Below are positions 10,259-17,656 of a stretch of DNA of 20,153 nt, piece by piece. The notes under the pieces were generated by a model. That model had not been told where the DNA came from. It saw only the letters and a program-made list of their open reading frames with translations, and made no database searches. Within the stretch, counting starts at the first letter, position 1. Every line of letters starts with the position of its first letter. The position numbers and the translations under genes were made by a program. Origin of the DNA: Hydrogenophaga sp. (lineage in GTDB: Bacteria; Pseudomonadota; Gammaproteobacteria; Burkholderiales; Burkholderiaceae). The stretch is from positions 1-20,153 of the forward strand of contig JALOSH010000012.1 of assembly GCA_025458545.1 (NCBI GenBank), in the 5' to 3' direction.

Positions 10259-13200
10259 CTATTGTAGCTGCTGAGCCACCGGCTCTCGCCGTATGCGGAA
10301 CCACGCGGCGTACATGGCCGGCAAGGCCAGCAGGGTCAGCACCGTGGCCAGGATCAGACCGCCCATGATGGCCACCGCCATCGGACCCCAGAACACGCTG
10401 CGGGAGAGCGGGATCATCGCCAGCACCGCCGCCGCCGCGGTGAGGACGATGGGGCGCATGCGCCGCACCGACGCCTCGACCACCGCTTCCCAGGCCGGCA
10501 CACCCCGTGCGCGGTCCTGTTCGATCTGGTCGATCAGGATCACCGAATTGCGCTGGATCATGCCCATGAGCGCGATCACGCCGAGCAGCGCCACAAAACC
10601 GAAGGGCCGGTCGAGCAGCAACAGCGCCCCAGCCACGCCAGCCAGCCCCAGCGGACCGGTCAGGAACACCAGCAGCGAACGGCTGAAGCTCTGCAGCTGG
10701 AGCATGAGCAGGGTGAAGGTGATGAACAGCATGATGGGCAGGCCCGCCGCGATGGACGACGAGCCCTTGCTGCTCTCTTCCACCGCACCGGCCACCTCGA
10801 CCCGGTAGCCGTTGAGCCCCTGGGCGAGCCAGCTGGCGCTGATCTGCTGCATGCCCGGCAACAGCTCGCCGGTGACGGTGGCGCCCTGCAGGCCGTCCAC
10901 CACATCGCTCTGGACGGTTATCGCGTACTCCCGGTTTTCCCGCCACATCACGCCCGGTTCCCAGTCAAACACCGGGCGGGCGATTTGCAGCAAGGGGATG
11001 CTCTTGCCGTTGGCCGTAGGCAAGTAGGCATGGCCCAGGCTGGTGATGGCGTCGCGCTCCTGCAGCGGCTGGCGCAAGACGATGTCGATCAGCTTGTCAC
11101 CGTCGCGGTACTGGCCCACGGTGCTGCCGCTGAGCAAGGTGCGCGCGGCCTGCGCAATGGACTGGCTGGACACACCCAGCGCACGCGCCTTGGCCTGGTC
11201 CACTTCCAGCCGCAAGGTCTTGACCGATTCGTTCCAGTTGTCGTTCACGCCGCGGGTGTTGGGGTTCTGGCGCATCGCCAGCTTCACCTCGTCGGCCAGC
11301 GTGCGCAACACCGCCGGATCGGGTCCGACGACACGAAACTGCACCGGGTACGGAACAGGAGGACCGTTGGCCAACAACTTCACCCGACCTCGCACCTCGG
11401 GGAACTCGGTGGCCAACAGCGCAGGCAGTTTCTTGCGCAAAACCTCCCGGGTCTTCAGATCCTCGGGCAGCACGATCAGTTGGGACACATTGCTCTGCGG
11501 AAAGATCTGGTCGATCGGCAGGTAGAACCGCGGCACCCCCGAGCCCACCCAGGTGCTGACGCTGGTGACCCCGGGTTCTTCGGCCAAGCGCGTTTCCAGG
11601 CGGCGCGCCACCGCGTTGTTGGCGGCCATGCTGCTGCCCTCGGGCAGCCAAATGTCCACCAGGATTTCCGGGCGGTTGGAGTCCGGGAAAAACTGCTGCT
11701 GCACCTGGCCCATGCCGAGCATGCCCAGCACAAAGGTGGCGATCGTCAGGCCGATGGTGATCCAGCGGTGGTCCACGCACCAGTCCACCAGGGCGCGAAA
11801 GCGCACGTAAAACGGTCCGTCGAACACCTCATGGACCGGACCCACATGGGGTTTGACCTTGAGCAGCTTCACACCCAGGTAGGGCACGAACATCACCGCC
11901 ACAAACCACGACAGGACCAGCGCAATCGCCGTGACCGCAAAGATGGCAAAGGTGTATTCGCCCACCGTCGACTGGGCGATGCCGATCGGCAGGAAACCGG
12001 CGGCCGTGATCAGCGTGCCGGTCAGCATGGGCATGGCCGTGGCGTCCCAGGTGAAGGTCGCGGCCTTCATCATGGAGTAGCCCTCCTCCAGCTTGCGCAC
12101 CATCATCTCCACCGCAATGATCGCGTCGTCCACCAGCAGGCCCAGCGCGATGATCAGCGAGCCGAGCGAAATCTTGTGCAGGCCAATGCCCCAGTAGCGC
12201 ATGGCCAGGAAGGTGATGGCCAGCACCAGCGGAATGGTGATGAAGACGACCAGGCCGGGCCGCACGTCGAGGATGTAGCGGCCCAAGCCTTTGCCGCCCT
12301 CGCGACGGTGCAAACCGAGTGCCAGAAAGCTCACGGCCAACACAATCACCACGGCCTCGATCAGCACCTTGATGAACTCGTTGACCGAGCGGCTCACGGC
12401 GGCGGGCTGGTCCTGCACCTGCACCAGCTGCATGCCGGCGGGCAGCGTCGCTTCGATGCCGACCATGGCCGCGTCCAGTGCCTTGCCCAGCGCAATGATG
12501 TCGCCGCCCTTGGACATGGAGATGCCCAGGGCGATGCTGTCCTTGCCCTTGTGTCGCACCAGCACTTGCGCCGGATCCACATGCCCCAGGCCGATCTCGG
12601 CGATGTCGCCCAGACGAATCTGCGTGCCGTTGGCGGCGCGGATCGGCAAGGCACGCAGCTGATCGACCGAGTTGAAGGCGCCGCTCACCCGCACCTGCAC
12701 CACGTCCAGCGGAGCCTGCACCACACCGGCGGACTCGATGGCGTTTTGCTGGCCGATGGACGCCAGCACCTGCGCCATGTCGAGCCCGAGCACGGCCAGG
12801 CGCTTCTGCGAGATTTCGACGAACAGCTTTTCGTCCTGCACACCGAACAGCTCGACCTTGTTGACGTCCTTCACGCGCAGCAGCCGCTGGCGCACATCGT
12901 CGGCCACCTGTTTCTTGTCGGCCGGCGTGAAGCCCTCGCCCTGCAGGGCGTAGATGACACCGAACACGTCGCCGAATTCGTCGTTGAAGAACGGCCCCTG
13001 CACACCGGCCGGCAGCGTGCCGCGCATGTCACCCAGCTTCTTGCGGGTGGTGTACCAGACCTGCGGCACCTCTTCGGGCGGCGAAGAGTCCTTGATCTGG
13101 AAGATGATCAGCGACTGACCGGGTTTGGAGTAGCTGCGGATCTTGTCGGCGTAAGGCACTTCCTGGAGCGTCTTCTCCAACCGGTCGGTCACCTGCTCGG

Positions 13201-13435
13201 CCATCTGCTGCGCCGTGGCGCCTGGCCAATAGGCCTGCACCACCATGGCCCGAAAGGTGAACGGCGGGTCTTCGTCCTGACCGAGCTGGAAGTAGGCCGT
13301 CACGCCCAGCAGCATCAGCACGATCATGAGGTAGCGGGTGAAGGCCTGGTGGTCCAGTGCCCACTGCGAGAGGTTGAGCCGGGAGACCCAGGAAGTCTGC
13401 GCGGCTTCGGCGGCGTGGGTAGCGTCGGGTGGCAT
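10259..13435 (-). CDS. RND efflux pump permease, AcrB/MexF-like, 1058 aa
   Basis: Inner-membrane proton-driven exporter of the AcrB/D/F superfamily, working as a trimer with a periplasmic adaptor and an outer-membrane channel. The first membrane helix is around residues 35-50, followed by a large periplasmic loop. The fourth helix carries the paired proton-relay aspartates Asp436-Asp437 in LGLLVDDAII. A second large loop begins after about residue 580, and the C-terminal helices include the conserved LLGVIALMGMIQRNSVILIDQIE region. The length is normal. The start codon lies 8 bp past the adaptor stop, and that stop overlaps TGAGGA, which serves as ribosome site, so the two are translationally coupled. 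No outer-membrane channel gene is in the window. The substrate cannot be inferred; the overall pattern suits drugs or hydrophobic compounds more than metals. Confidence 0.92.
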   Translation of the reverse strand: MPPDATHAAEAAQTSWVSRLNLSQWALDHQAFTRYLMIVLMLLGVTAYFQLGQDEDPPFTFRAMVVQAYWPGATAQQMAEQVTDRLEKTLQEVPYADKIRSYSKPGQSLIIFQIKDSSPPEEVPQVWYTTRKKLGDMRGTLPAGVQGPFFNDEFGDVFGVIYALQGEGFTPADKKQVADDVRQRLLRVKDVNKVELFGVQDEKLFVEISQKRLAVLGLDMAQVLASIGQQNAIESAGVVQAPLDVVQVRVSGAFNSVDQLRALPIRAANGTQIRLGDIAEIGLGHVDPAQVLVRHKGKDSIALGISMSKGGDIIALGKALDAAMVGIEATLPAGMQLVQVQDQPAAVSRSVNEFIKVLIEAVVIVLAVSFLALGLHRREGGKGLGRYILDVRPGLVVFITIPLVLAITFLAMRYWGIGLHKISLGSLIIALGLLVDDAIIAVEMMVRKLEEGYSMMKAATFTWDATAMPMLTGTLITAAGFLPIGIAQSTVGEYTFAIFAVTAIALVLSWFVAVMFVPYLGVKLLKVKPHVGPVHEVFDGPFYVRFRALVDWCVDHRWITIGLTIATFVLGMLGMGQVQQQFFPDSNRPEILVDIWLPEGSSMAANNAVARRLETRLAEEPGVTSVSTWVGSGVPRFYLPIDQIFPQSNVSQLIVLPEDLKTREVLRKKLPALLATEFPEVRGRVKLLANGPPVPYPVQFRVVGPDPAVLRTLADEVKLAMRQNPNTRGVNDNWNESVKTLRLEVDQAKARALGVSSQSIAQAARTLLSGSTVGQYRDGDKLIDIVLRQPLQERDAITSLGHAYLPTANGKSIPLLQIARPVFDWEPGVMWRENREYAITVQSDVVDGLQGATVTGELLPGMQQISASWLAQGLNGYRVEVAGAVEESSKGSSSIAAGLPIMLFITFTLLMLQLQSFSRSLLVFLTGPLGLAGVAGALLLLDRPFGFVALLGVIALMGMIQRNSVILIDQIEQDRARGVPAWEAVVEASVRRMRPIVLTAAAAVLAMIPLSRSVFWGPMAVAIMGGLILATVLTLLALPAMYAAWFRIRREPVAQQLQ

Positions 13436-13443
13436 GCCGGTCC

Positions 13444-14547
13444 TCAGTTCACTCGTGCGCCATCGAAGCGCGTCACCTTCTGGCCCGGCGACAGCACGTG
13501 CACGCCCGCGGCCACCACCTCTTCACCCGGCTTCAGGCCAGAGACCACCAGCATGTCGTTGCCATCCGCTCCGGCCAGCACCACCGGGCGCAGGTGCACG
13601 GTGCTGCTGGTGGCGTCGAACACCCAGACCGAAGAACCGGGTGCGTTGCCCGGTGACTGCACCAGGGCGCTGGTGGGCAGCCGGATCGCCGCCGGGCGGT
13701 CGGCCCCATCGGGCAGCGACACATAGGCGGTTGCACCCAGCGGTACCGCCACCTCGGGCGGCAAGCTCAACCGAACCTGGTAGGTGCGCGTGATCGGGTC
13801 GGCGCTGGCCGCCACCTCACGCACCGTGCCGTTGAGGGTGGATGCAACACCCTCTGCGGACGCTGCCCACAGCCGCACCTTCGCCGACTGCCCCAGCCGC
13901 AAAGCCGACACCCGGTCCTCGGGCACGGCGAACACCACGTCGCGCGCCCCGTCTCGGGCCACGCGCACCACCGGCGTGCCGGCCGCCACCACCTGCCCCA
14001 CTTCGGCCTCCACCCCGACCACCACGCCAGCGCCATCGGCGAGCAGACGCGCGTAGCCGGCCTGGTTGCCTTGCACCGCGCCCTGTGCCAGCGCCTGGCG
14101 CAGGCTGGCTTCGGCGGCCTGCAGCGTGGCCTGGCGGCGCTCGATCTCGGCGCCACTCACAAATCCCTGCGCCCTCAGATCGGTGAAACGCTTCAAATCG
14201 GCCGCGGCCAGATCGCGCTGGGTTTGTGCGGCGCTCACCTGGGCTTGCGCCGCCTGGCTCGCCAGGGCGAGGTCGCTGGCATCGATCTGGGCCAGCAGCT
14301 GGCCGGTTCGCACGCGCTGACCCACCTCGGCCGGGCGCTGCACCAGCTTGCCCCCGACGCGAAACCCCAGCCGGGACTCCACACGTGCCCGCACGTCGCC
14401 GGCGTATTCCTGCTGCGCCGCGACCGCCGCGACACCCGCCGTGAGCAGCTTCACCGAGCGGATCGGTTCGGCCGGCGGTTCGGGTCGGGAGCAAGCGGCC
14501 AGCAGCGCAACGACCACGGAGACGAAGACGATCTGAGGGGTTTTCAT
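13444..14547 (-). CDS. RND efflux adaptor (HlyD/AcrA-type membrane-fusion lipoprotein), 367 aa
   Basis: Periplasmic adaptor linking the pump permease to an outer-membrane channel. The N-terminus is a lipoprotein signal with lipobox LAAC, the acylated cysteine being residue 19. Then come the barrel-sandwich half-motif GFRVGGKLVQRPAEVGQRV, a coiled-coil hairpin rich in Ala, Gln and Arg (about residues 95-165), the returning lipoyl half GAGVVVGVEAEVGQVVAAGTPV, and a beta-barrel domain ending in GLKPGEEVVAAGVHVLSPGQKV. The frame stays open upstream to 14775, but ATG 14547 gives the signal peptide, so I choose it; its ribosome site is weak. It is first in the operon, with the TGACCGG operator region 69-119 bp upstream. 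Confidence 0.9.
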   Translation of the reverse strand: MKTPQIVFVSVVVALLAACSRPEPPAEPIRSVKLLTAGVAAVAAQQEYAGDVRARVESRLGFRVGGKLVQRPAEVGQRVRTGQLLAQIDASDLALASQAAQAQVSAAQTQRDLAAADLKRFTDLRAQGFVSGAEIERRQATLQAAEASLRQALAQGAVQGNQAGYARLLADGAGVVVGVEAEVGQVVAAGTPVVRVARDGARDVVFAVPEDRVSALRLGQSAKVRLWAASAEGVASTLNGTVREVAASADPITRTYQVRLSLPPEVAVPLGATAYVSLPDGADRPAAIRLPTSALVQSPGNAPGSSVWVFDATSSTVHLRPVVLAGADGNDMLVVSGLKPGEEVVAAGVHVLSPGQKVTRFDGARVN

Positions 14548-14615
14548 GTTCTGGGCAAGAAGATCAACAGCTGGGGACCGGGTAGGCTGAAGGCGCTGAC
14601 CGGCCTCCACTTTAA

Positions 14616-14633
14616 TGACTGACCGGTTAGTAA
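14616..14633. promoter_or_regulatory. TetR-type operator candidate in the RND promoter
   Basis: TGACTGACCGGTTAGTAA is an imperfect 18-bp palindrome (14 of 18 symmetrical positions) centred on ACCGGT, the size and style of TetR-family efflux operators. It lies 69 bp upstream of the adaptor start, just past a candidate -10 TACAAT (minus strand, 14639-14644), where binding would block transcription. No regulator gene is adjacent. Confidence 0.55.
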
Positions 14634-14638
14634 TCAAA

Positions 14639-14644
14639 ATTGTA
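14639..14644 (-). promoter_or_regulatory. Candidate -10 element of the RND operon
   Basis: TACAAT on the minus strand matches the sigma70 -10 consensus at five of six positions and sits between the two ACCGGT-centred motifs. The -35 at the expected distance (around 14661-14667) is poor, as is common for regulated promoters. Confidence 0.4.
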
Positions 14645-14655
14645 GTGCATAAAAA

Positions 14656-14663
14656 TGACCGGT
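14656..14663. promoter_or_regulatory. Second TGACCGGT motif in the RND/hpnC intergenic region
   Basis: TGACCGGT repeats the core of the 14616-14633 palindrome. The two ACCGGT centres are 36 bp apart, and this copy falls at the predicted -35 region. A third, partial TGACCGG lies at 14597-14603. The arms outside the core are not symmetrical here, so it would be a weaker site. Confidence 0.4.
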
Positions 14664-14744
14664 TGAGGTCCATCCGACACGCTCCACTGTGCCCGGACCT
14701 TCTGGCCCACCGCACAATCCACTGCCAGAACCTGCAACCGCCCG

Positions 14745-15677
14745 ATGACCGCCCCACCGACCGCCGACCGTTCAAGCCCGACCACCGACAGCGCGGTGAC
14801 GCCCCTGACGGCAGGTGTTGGGCACTATGAAAACTTTCCGGTCGCTTCGTGGCTCTGCCCGCCCGCCCTGCGGCCCGCGGTGATGGCGATCTACCACTTT
14901 GCCCGCACCGCCGACGACCTTGCCGATGAGGGCGACGCCAGCGCCAGCGAGCGGCTGGACCAACTGGCGATCTACCGCACCGGGCTGGAGCGGTGTCTGC
15001 AGGGGAAGCCGACCGGCCCGTGGCCCGAGGTGTTCGGCCCGCTCGCCCGGTCTGCTCACGATCACCGCTTGCCCGGTGCGCTGCTGCACGACCTGCTCAG
15101 CGCGTTCGAGCAGGATGTGCGGCACACCGACAGCGGCCACCGCTATGCGGATGCGGCCGAGTTGCTGGCCTACTGCCGGCTGTCGGCGAACCCGGTGGGT
15201 CGGCTGCTGCTGCACCTGTACGGCATCGACGACCAGCCCTCACTGCGCCAGAGCGACGCGGTGTGCAGCGCGTTGCAACTCATCAACTTCTGGCAGGACA
15301 TCGGCGTGGACTTGCCGCGCGGGCGCAATTACCTGCCGTCCGACGCACTGCAGCGCCATCGGCTCAACCCGCTGGATCTCACCGGCGAGCAGGATGCCGA
15401 TCAAGAAGCCCGCTGCCGGGCGCTGGTGCGCGACTTGTGCGACCAGGCCCGGCAGCTCATGCAACAAGGCAGCCCGCTGGCGCTGCGCGTGCCCGGACGC
15501 GCCGGCTGGGAACTGCGGCTGGTGGTTCAGGGTGGACTGCGCATCCTCGACAAGATCGAAGCCGGCGGCCACCGCAGCTGGAAGATCCGCCCCACGCTGG
15601 GCAAGGCCGATTTGCCCGTTCTCTTGTGGCGGGCGGCCCGCGAGACGAACTTCACCCGCCCTGATCGGGCAGGCTGA
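14745..15677 (+). CDS. hpnC: Squalene-pathway synthase HpnC (hydroxysqualene synthase), 310 aa
   Basis: Trans-prenyltransferase of the squalene/phytoene synthase family. In the known three-step bacterial route HpnD makes presqualene diphosphate, HpnC converts it to hydroxysqualene and HpnE reduces that to squalene. The HpnC-like opening HYENFPVASWLCPPALRP is at residues 27-44. The first aspartate-rich site is TADDLAD (Asp57, Asp58, Asp61) and the second is NFWQDIGVD (Asp185, Asp189), with YCRLSANPVG at 144-153. Length is normal for HpnC (280-310). The ATG at 14745 lacks a clear ribosome site. hpnC usually sits next to hpnD and hpnE; neither is here. It is divergent from the RND operon, and its last 26 bp overlap the convergent kinase gene. 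A phytoene synthase (CrtB) is a less likely alternative. Confidence 0.85.
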   Translation: MTAPPTADRSSPTTDSAVTPLTAGVGHYENFPVASWLCPPALRPAVMAIYHFARTADDLADEGDASASERLDQLAIYRTGLERCLQGKPTGPWPEVFGPLARSAHDHRLPGALLHDLLSAFEQDVRHTDSGHRYADAAELLAYCRLSANPVGRLLLHLYGIDDQPSLRQSDAVCSALQLINFWQDIGVDLPRGRNYLPSDALQRHRLNPLDLTGEQDADQEARCRALVRDLCDQARQLMQQGSPLALRVPGRAGWELRLVVQGGLRILDKIEAGGHRSWKIRPTLGKADLPVLLWRAARETNFTRPDRAG

Positions 15678-16458
15678 ACCCGAAACTGGCCCCCTCTCCG
15701 GGGCGGGCGGTGGCCCACACGCGGCCCCCATGGCACTCGACGATGCGCCGCACCATGGCCAGCCCCAGGCCCAGGCCCGGTGACGGCGCGCTCTGGGCGC
15801 GGTGGAACAAGCCAAACAGCTCGGCGGTCTTTTCCGGATCAAAGCCCAGCCCGTTGTCGTGCACAAAATAAGCGCTCCCACCGGGCACGGGTTCACAGTG
15901 CACGTCGATGCAGGGCGCCGCGTGGCTGAGCGAATGGCGCCAGGCGTTGTCCAGCAATTCCTGCCAGACACGGCGCAGCAACAGGGCGTCGGCGCGGGCC
16001 GGCGGCAGGTGCTGCGCCACGCGGCAAGCCACCCGAACACCCCCTCCCCGGTCGTCCAGTTCCCGGACCACCGAACGCACCATGGCCGCCATGTCCACCA
16101 CCTCGGGCTGCAGGTCGACCGCCTGCAGGCGGGCCAGGGCCGCCACCGACTCCATCAACCGTTGCAAACGGCGGCTGGCCTCCAGCACCTTGAGTGCCAG
16201 GCGGGCGCTTTGCTCAGACTGGCCGGCGTGTGCCGGGTCGCTCAGCAACTGCGCATAGCTGGCGACGTGGCGCAACGAAGTGCGCAGATCGTGGGCCAGC
16301 GCATGGGAAATGTCGCGCAAGGTCTGTTCGGCCGATGCCAGCCGCACGGCCAGGGACGGATCGTCGCGCCCCCACGAGCCCCCGGTGGAGTCCCCTTCGG
16401 TGAGCGATGGGCTGGCACGCAAGGCGAGCGGGTGCTGGGCGTCGCGGGGGGATGGCAT
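15652..16458 (-). CDS. Soluble sensor histidine kinase, 268 aa
   Basis: Two-component kinase with dimerisation/phosphoacceptor and ATPase domains. The H-box is ALAHDLRTSLRHVASYAQLL with phospho-acceptor His56; its DLRxxLRH form resembles the bacteriophytochrome-type HisKA group. The N-box is ELLDNAWRH (Asn171), the G1 box DNGLGF (201-206) and the G2 box GLGLGLAMVRRI (228-239). There is no membrane helix and no PAS, GAF or other sensor domain in the 40 or so residues before the HisKA domain, so it is a bare cytosolic kinase core. The frame opens upstream at a TTG (16500); I prefer ATG 16458, though neither has a ribosome site. No response regulator gene is adjacent. Its stop lies inside the end of hpnC (tail-to-tail overlap of 26 bp). 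Signal and partner are unknown. Confidence 0.85.
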   Translation of the reverse strand: MPSPRDAQHPLALRASPSLTEGDSTGGSWGRDDPSLAVRLASAEQTLRDISHALAHDLRTSLRHVASYAQLLSDPAHAGQSEQSARLALKVLEASRRLQRLMESVAALARLQAVDLQPEVVDMAAMVRSVVRELDDRGGGVRVACRVAQHLPPARADALLLRRVWQELLDNAWRHSLSHAAPCIDVHCEPVPGGSAYFVHDNGLGFDPEKTAELFGLFHRAQSAPSPGLGLGLAMVRRIVECHGGRVWATARPGEGASFGFSLPDQGG

Positions 16459-16781
16459 GGTGAAGCAAGTGGTCCAAAGGTACACATCAGACAGATACAA
16501 CTGACGTACTTTGAGGAGGTTAACCCCAGGGGGACTGAATACCTTTGCACCAGATCAACAAATGCGCGGCCCAGCCTTGGTTTGTGCAGGCAATGTGACG
16601 CCCATCGCAGTTCGTCGACAGGCTCCGGCAAGCGCTCGGTGCTGACCAGGTGGGTTCATTCCTGCACCGATCTGCCGATGAACGGGTGACGGTTGCCAGG
16701 AAACGGCCGCACGTTTCGCTGCAGCGGCCACCACGCTTCTGCAGCGACCGGCCCACCCCACGTTGCTCGCTGCTCCGCTCC
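16459..16781. other. Divergent intergenic region between kinase and FNR-like genes
   Basis: About 320 bp without a supported gene. It should hold the promoters of both divergent neighbours. Visible elements are a CRP-like box at 16594-16609 and a weaker FNR-like half-site pattern TTGCA-CCAG-ATCAA at 16545-16558 (8 of 10 consensus positions). The frame of the FNR-like gene runs open through 16650-16781, but the residues it would add look non-coding (Arg/Pro/Ser-rich). Confidence 0.5.
16594..16609. promoter_or_regulatory. CRP-like binding site candidate
   Basis: TGTGA-CGCCCA-TCGCA matches the CRP/FNR-family consensus TGTGA-N6-TCACA at 9 of 10 positions. It lies 172 bp before the start of the FNR-like gene, whose recognition helix has the CRP-type Arg-Glu...Arg residues, and 135 bp upstream of the kinase start. 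Autoregulation or control of the kinase is an inference. Confidence 0.4.
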
Positions 16782-17513
16782 ATGCCCAATACCAAGGCGC
16801 CCAACCCCCAAGGCTCAGGCCACGGCCCAACCCTGCGCTGCCAGCGCTGCGCCGCGCGCCAGGTTTGCCGCATCGGCCAGTTGCCGACGATCCACCTGGA
16901 ACGGCTGGACCCGACGATCCGGGAGGTGGATTTCGCCAAGGGGGCTCGGCTGCAAGTCCAGGGCGCGGGCCTGGAGGTGCTGCACGCCATCAAGCTGGGC
17001 ACCGTGATGCTCAGCCGCCGGGGCCCGGACCTTGTGGAGCGTCCGGTGGCCTTGCTCGGGCGCGGCCATCTGCTGGACCATGGCGGACTGCTCGACGAGC
17101 CCGCGGCCAGCAGCGCACAGGCGCTGTCGCCGGGTCGGGTGTGTGAAATCCCCGCCGCAGCGCTGCGCGGGCAGGGCCCGGCCGACGGCGCATTGCTGAG
17201 CGCTCTGCTGGCGGGCATGGCCCAGACCTGGGCGCGGCTGGCCGACTGGGGTCAGGTCGTGCGGCTGAGTGGCCTGCAGCGCCAGCTGGTCAACACGCTG
17301 CTGCTGTTGAGCGAAGAACAAGGCAGCCAGACGGTGCGCCTGCCCACCCATGTTGCCCTGGCGGGACTGCTGGGAACCTCGCGCGAGTCGGTCGCCCGCA
17401 CGCTGCGCAGCCTGGCGCAAGACGGACACCTTCGGCGCATCGATCGATGGCACGCAGAACTCAGCAGCAGCCACGCCACGGTTTTTGACGAGCCCAGGGG
17501 AAAAACCCGCTGA
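16782..17513 (+). CDS. Crp/Fnr-family regulator with FNR-type iron-sulfur cysteines, 243 aa
   Basis: Cytosolic transcription regulator. From ATG 16782 it has Cys20, Cys23 and Cys29 (LRCQRCAARQVC) and Cys121 (GRVCEI), almost exactly the positions of the four [4Fe-4S] ligands in E. coli FNR (20, 23, 29, 122), so it is probably an oxygen sensor. This match also supports the chosen start over the GTG/ATG-open extension back to 16650. A cyclic-nucleotide-like beta roll spans about residues 35-130, a dimer helix about 133-165, and the winged HTH about 185-220. The recognition helix reads TSRESVARTL with Arg201, Glu202 and Arg206, the CRP pattern, whereas FNR has Val-Glu...Ser-Arg. bchI starts 143 bp downstream on the same strand, which suggests a role in oxygen control of photosynthesis genes. 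No clear ribosome site is seen. Confidence 0.85.
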   Translation: MPNTKAPNPQGSGHGPTLRCQRCAARQVCRIGQLPTIHLERLDPTIREVDFAKGARLQVQGAGLEVLHAIKLGTVMLSRRGPDLVERPVALLGRGHLLDHGGLLDEPAASSAQALSPGRVCEIPAAALRGQGPADGALLSALLAGMAQTWARLADWGQVVRLSGLQRQLVNTLLLLSEEQGSQTVRLPTHVALAGLLGTSRESVARTLRSLAQDGHLRRIDRWHAELSSSHATVFDEPRGKTR

Positions 17514-17586
17514 ACGCACTGTATTGGGGCGCGATCGGGGTGCTTTGATCGATTGGCCCGAAAAAAACCTCGGCGGGTCAGCGATG

Positions 17587-17604
17587 TGTCATCAATTAAT
17601 GACA
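17587..17604. promoter_or_regulatory. PpsR/CrtJ-type operator candidate upstream of bchI
   Basis: TGTCATCAATTAATGACA is an 18-bp palindrome with 16 of 18 symmetrical positions and fits TGT-N12-ACA exactly, the motif bound by the redox repressor PpsR/CrtJ at bacteriochlorophyll and carotenoid genes. It ends 52 bp before the bchI start. A further inverted pair, TGACA-N8-TGTCA, overlaps its right end (17600-17617). Confidence 0.6.
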
Positions 17605-17619
17605 CCCATGCATGTCACT

Positions 17620-17649
17620 TTGATGCAGGCAGCCCGCCTGTGCCATACT
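17620..17649 (+). promoter_or_regulatory. Candidate sigma70 promoter of bchI
   Basis: TTGATG (17620-17625), an 18-bp spacer, then CATACT (17644-17649). The predicted start falls at or one base before the bchI ATG (17657), and no Shine-Dalgarno precedes that ATG, so a leaderless transcript is possible. The spacer contains a small inverted repeat CAGGC-N5-GCCTG (17626-17640). The match to consensus is moderate. Confidence 0.3.
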
Positions 17650-17656
17650 GGCCCGC

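Noticed and set aside
10985..13726. Long open frame (over 900 codons) on the plus strand opposite the RND permease.
   Set aside because: Same mirrored-codon composition; the minus-strand frame encodes clear RND motifs such as LGLLVDDAII.
14548..14775. Upstream extension of the RND adaptor frame to 14775.
   Set aside because: It would bury the lipoprotein signal peptide and cross the promoter/operator region and the hpnC start.
16583..16600. TGT-N12-ACG resembling a PpsR site upstream of the FNR-like gene.
   Set aside because: The final base of ACA is wrong and the interior is not symmetrical; the overlapping CRP-like box is a better explanation.
16650..16781. Possible 44-residue N-terminal extension of the FNR-like regulator.
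   Set aside because: With the start at 16782 the cysteines fall at FNR positions 20/23/29; the extension looks non-coding.
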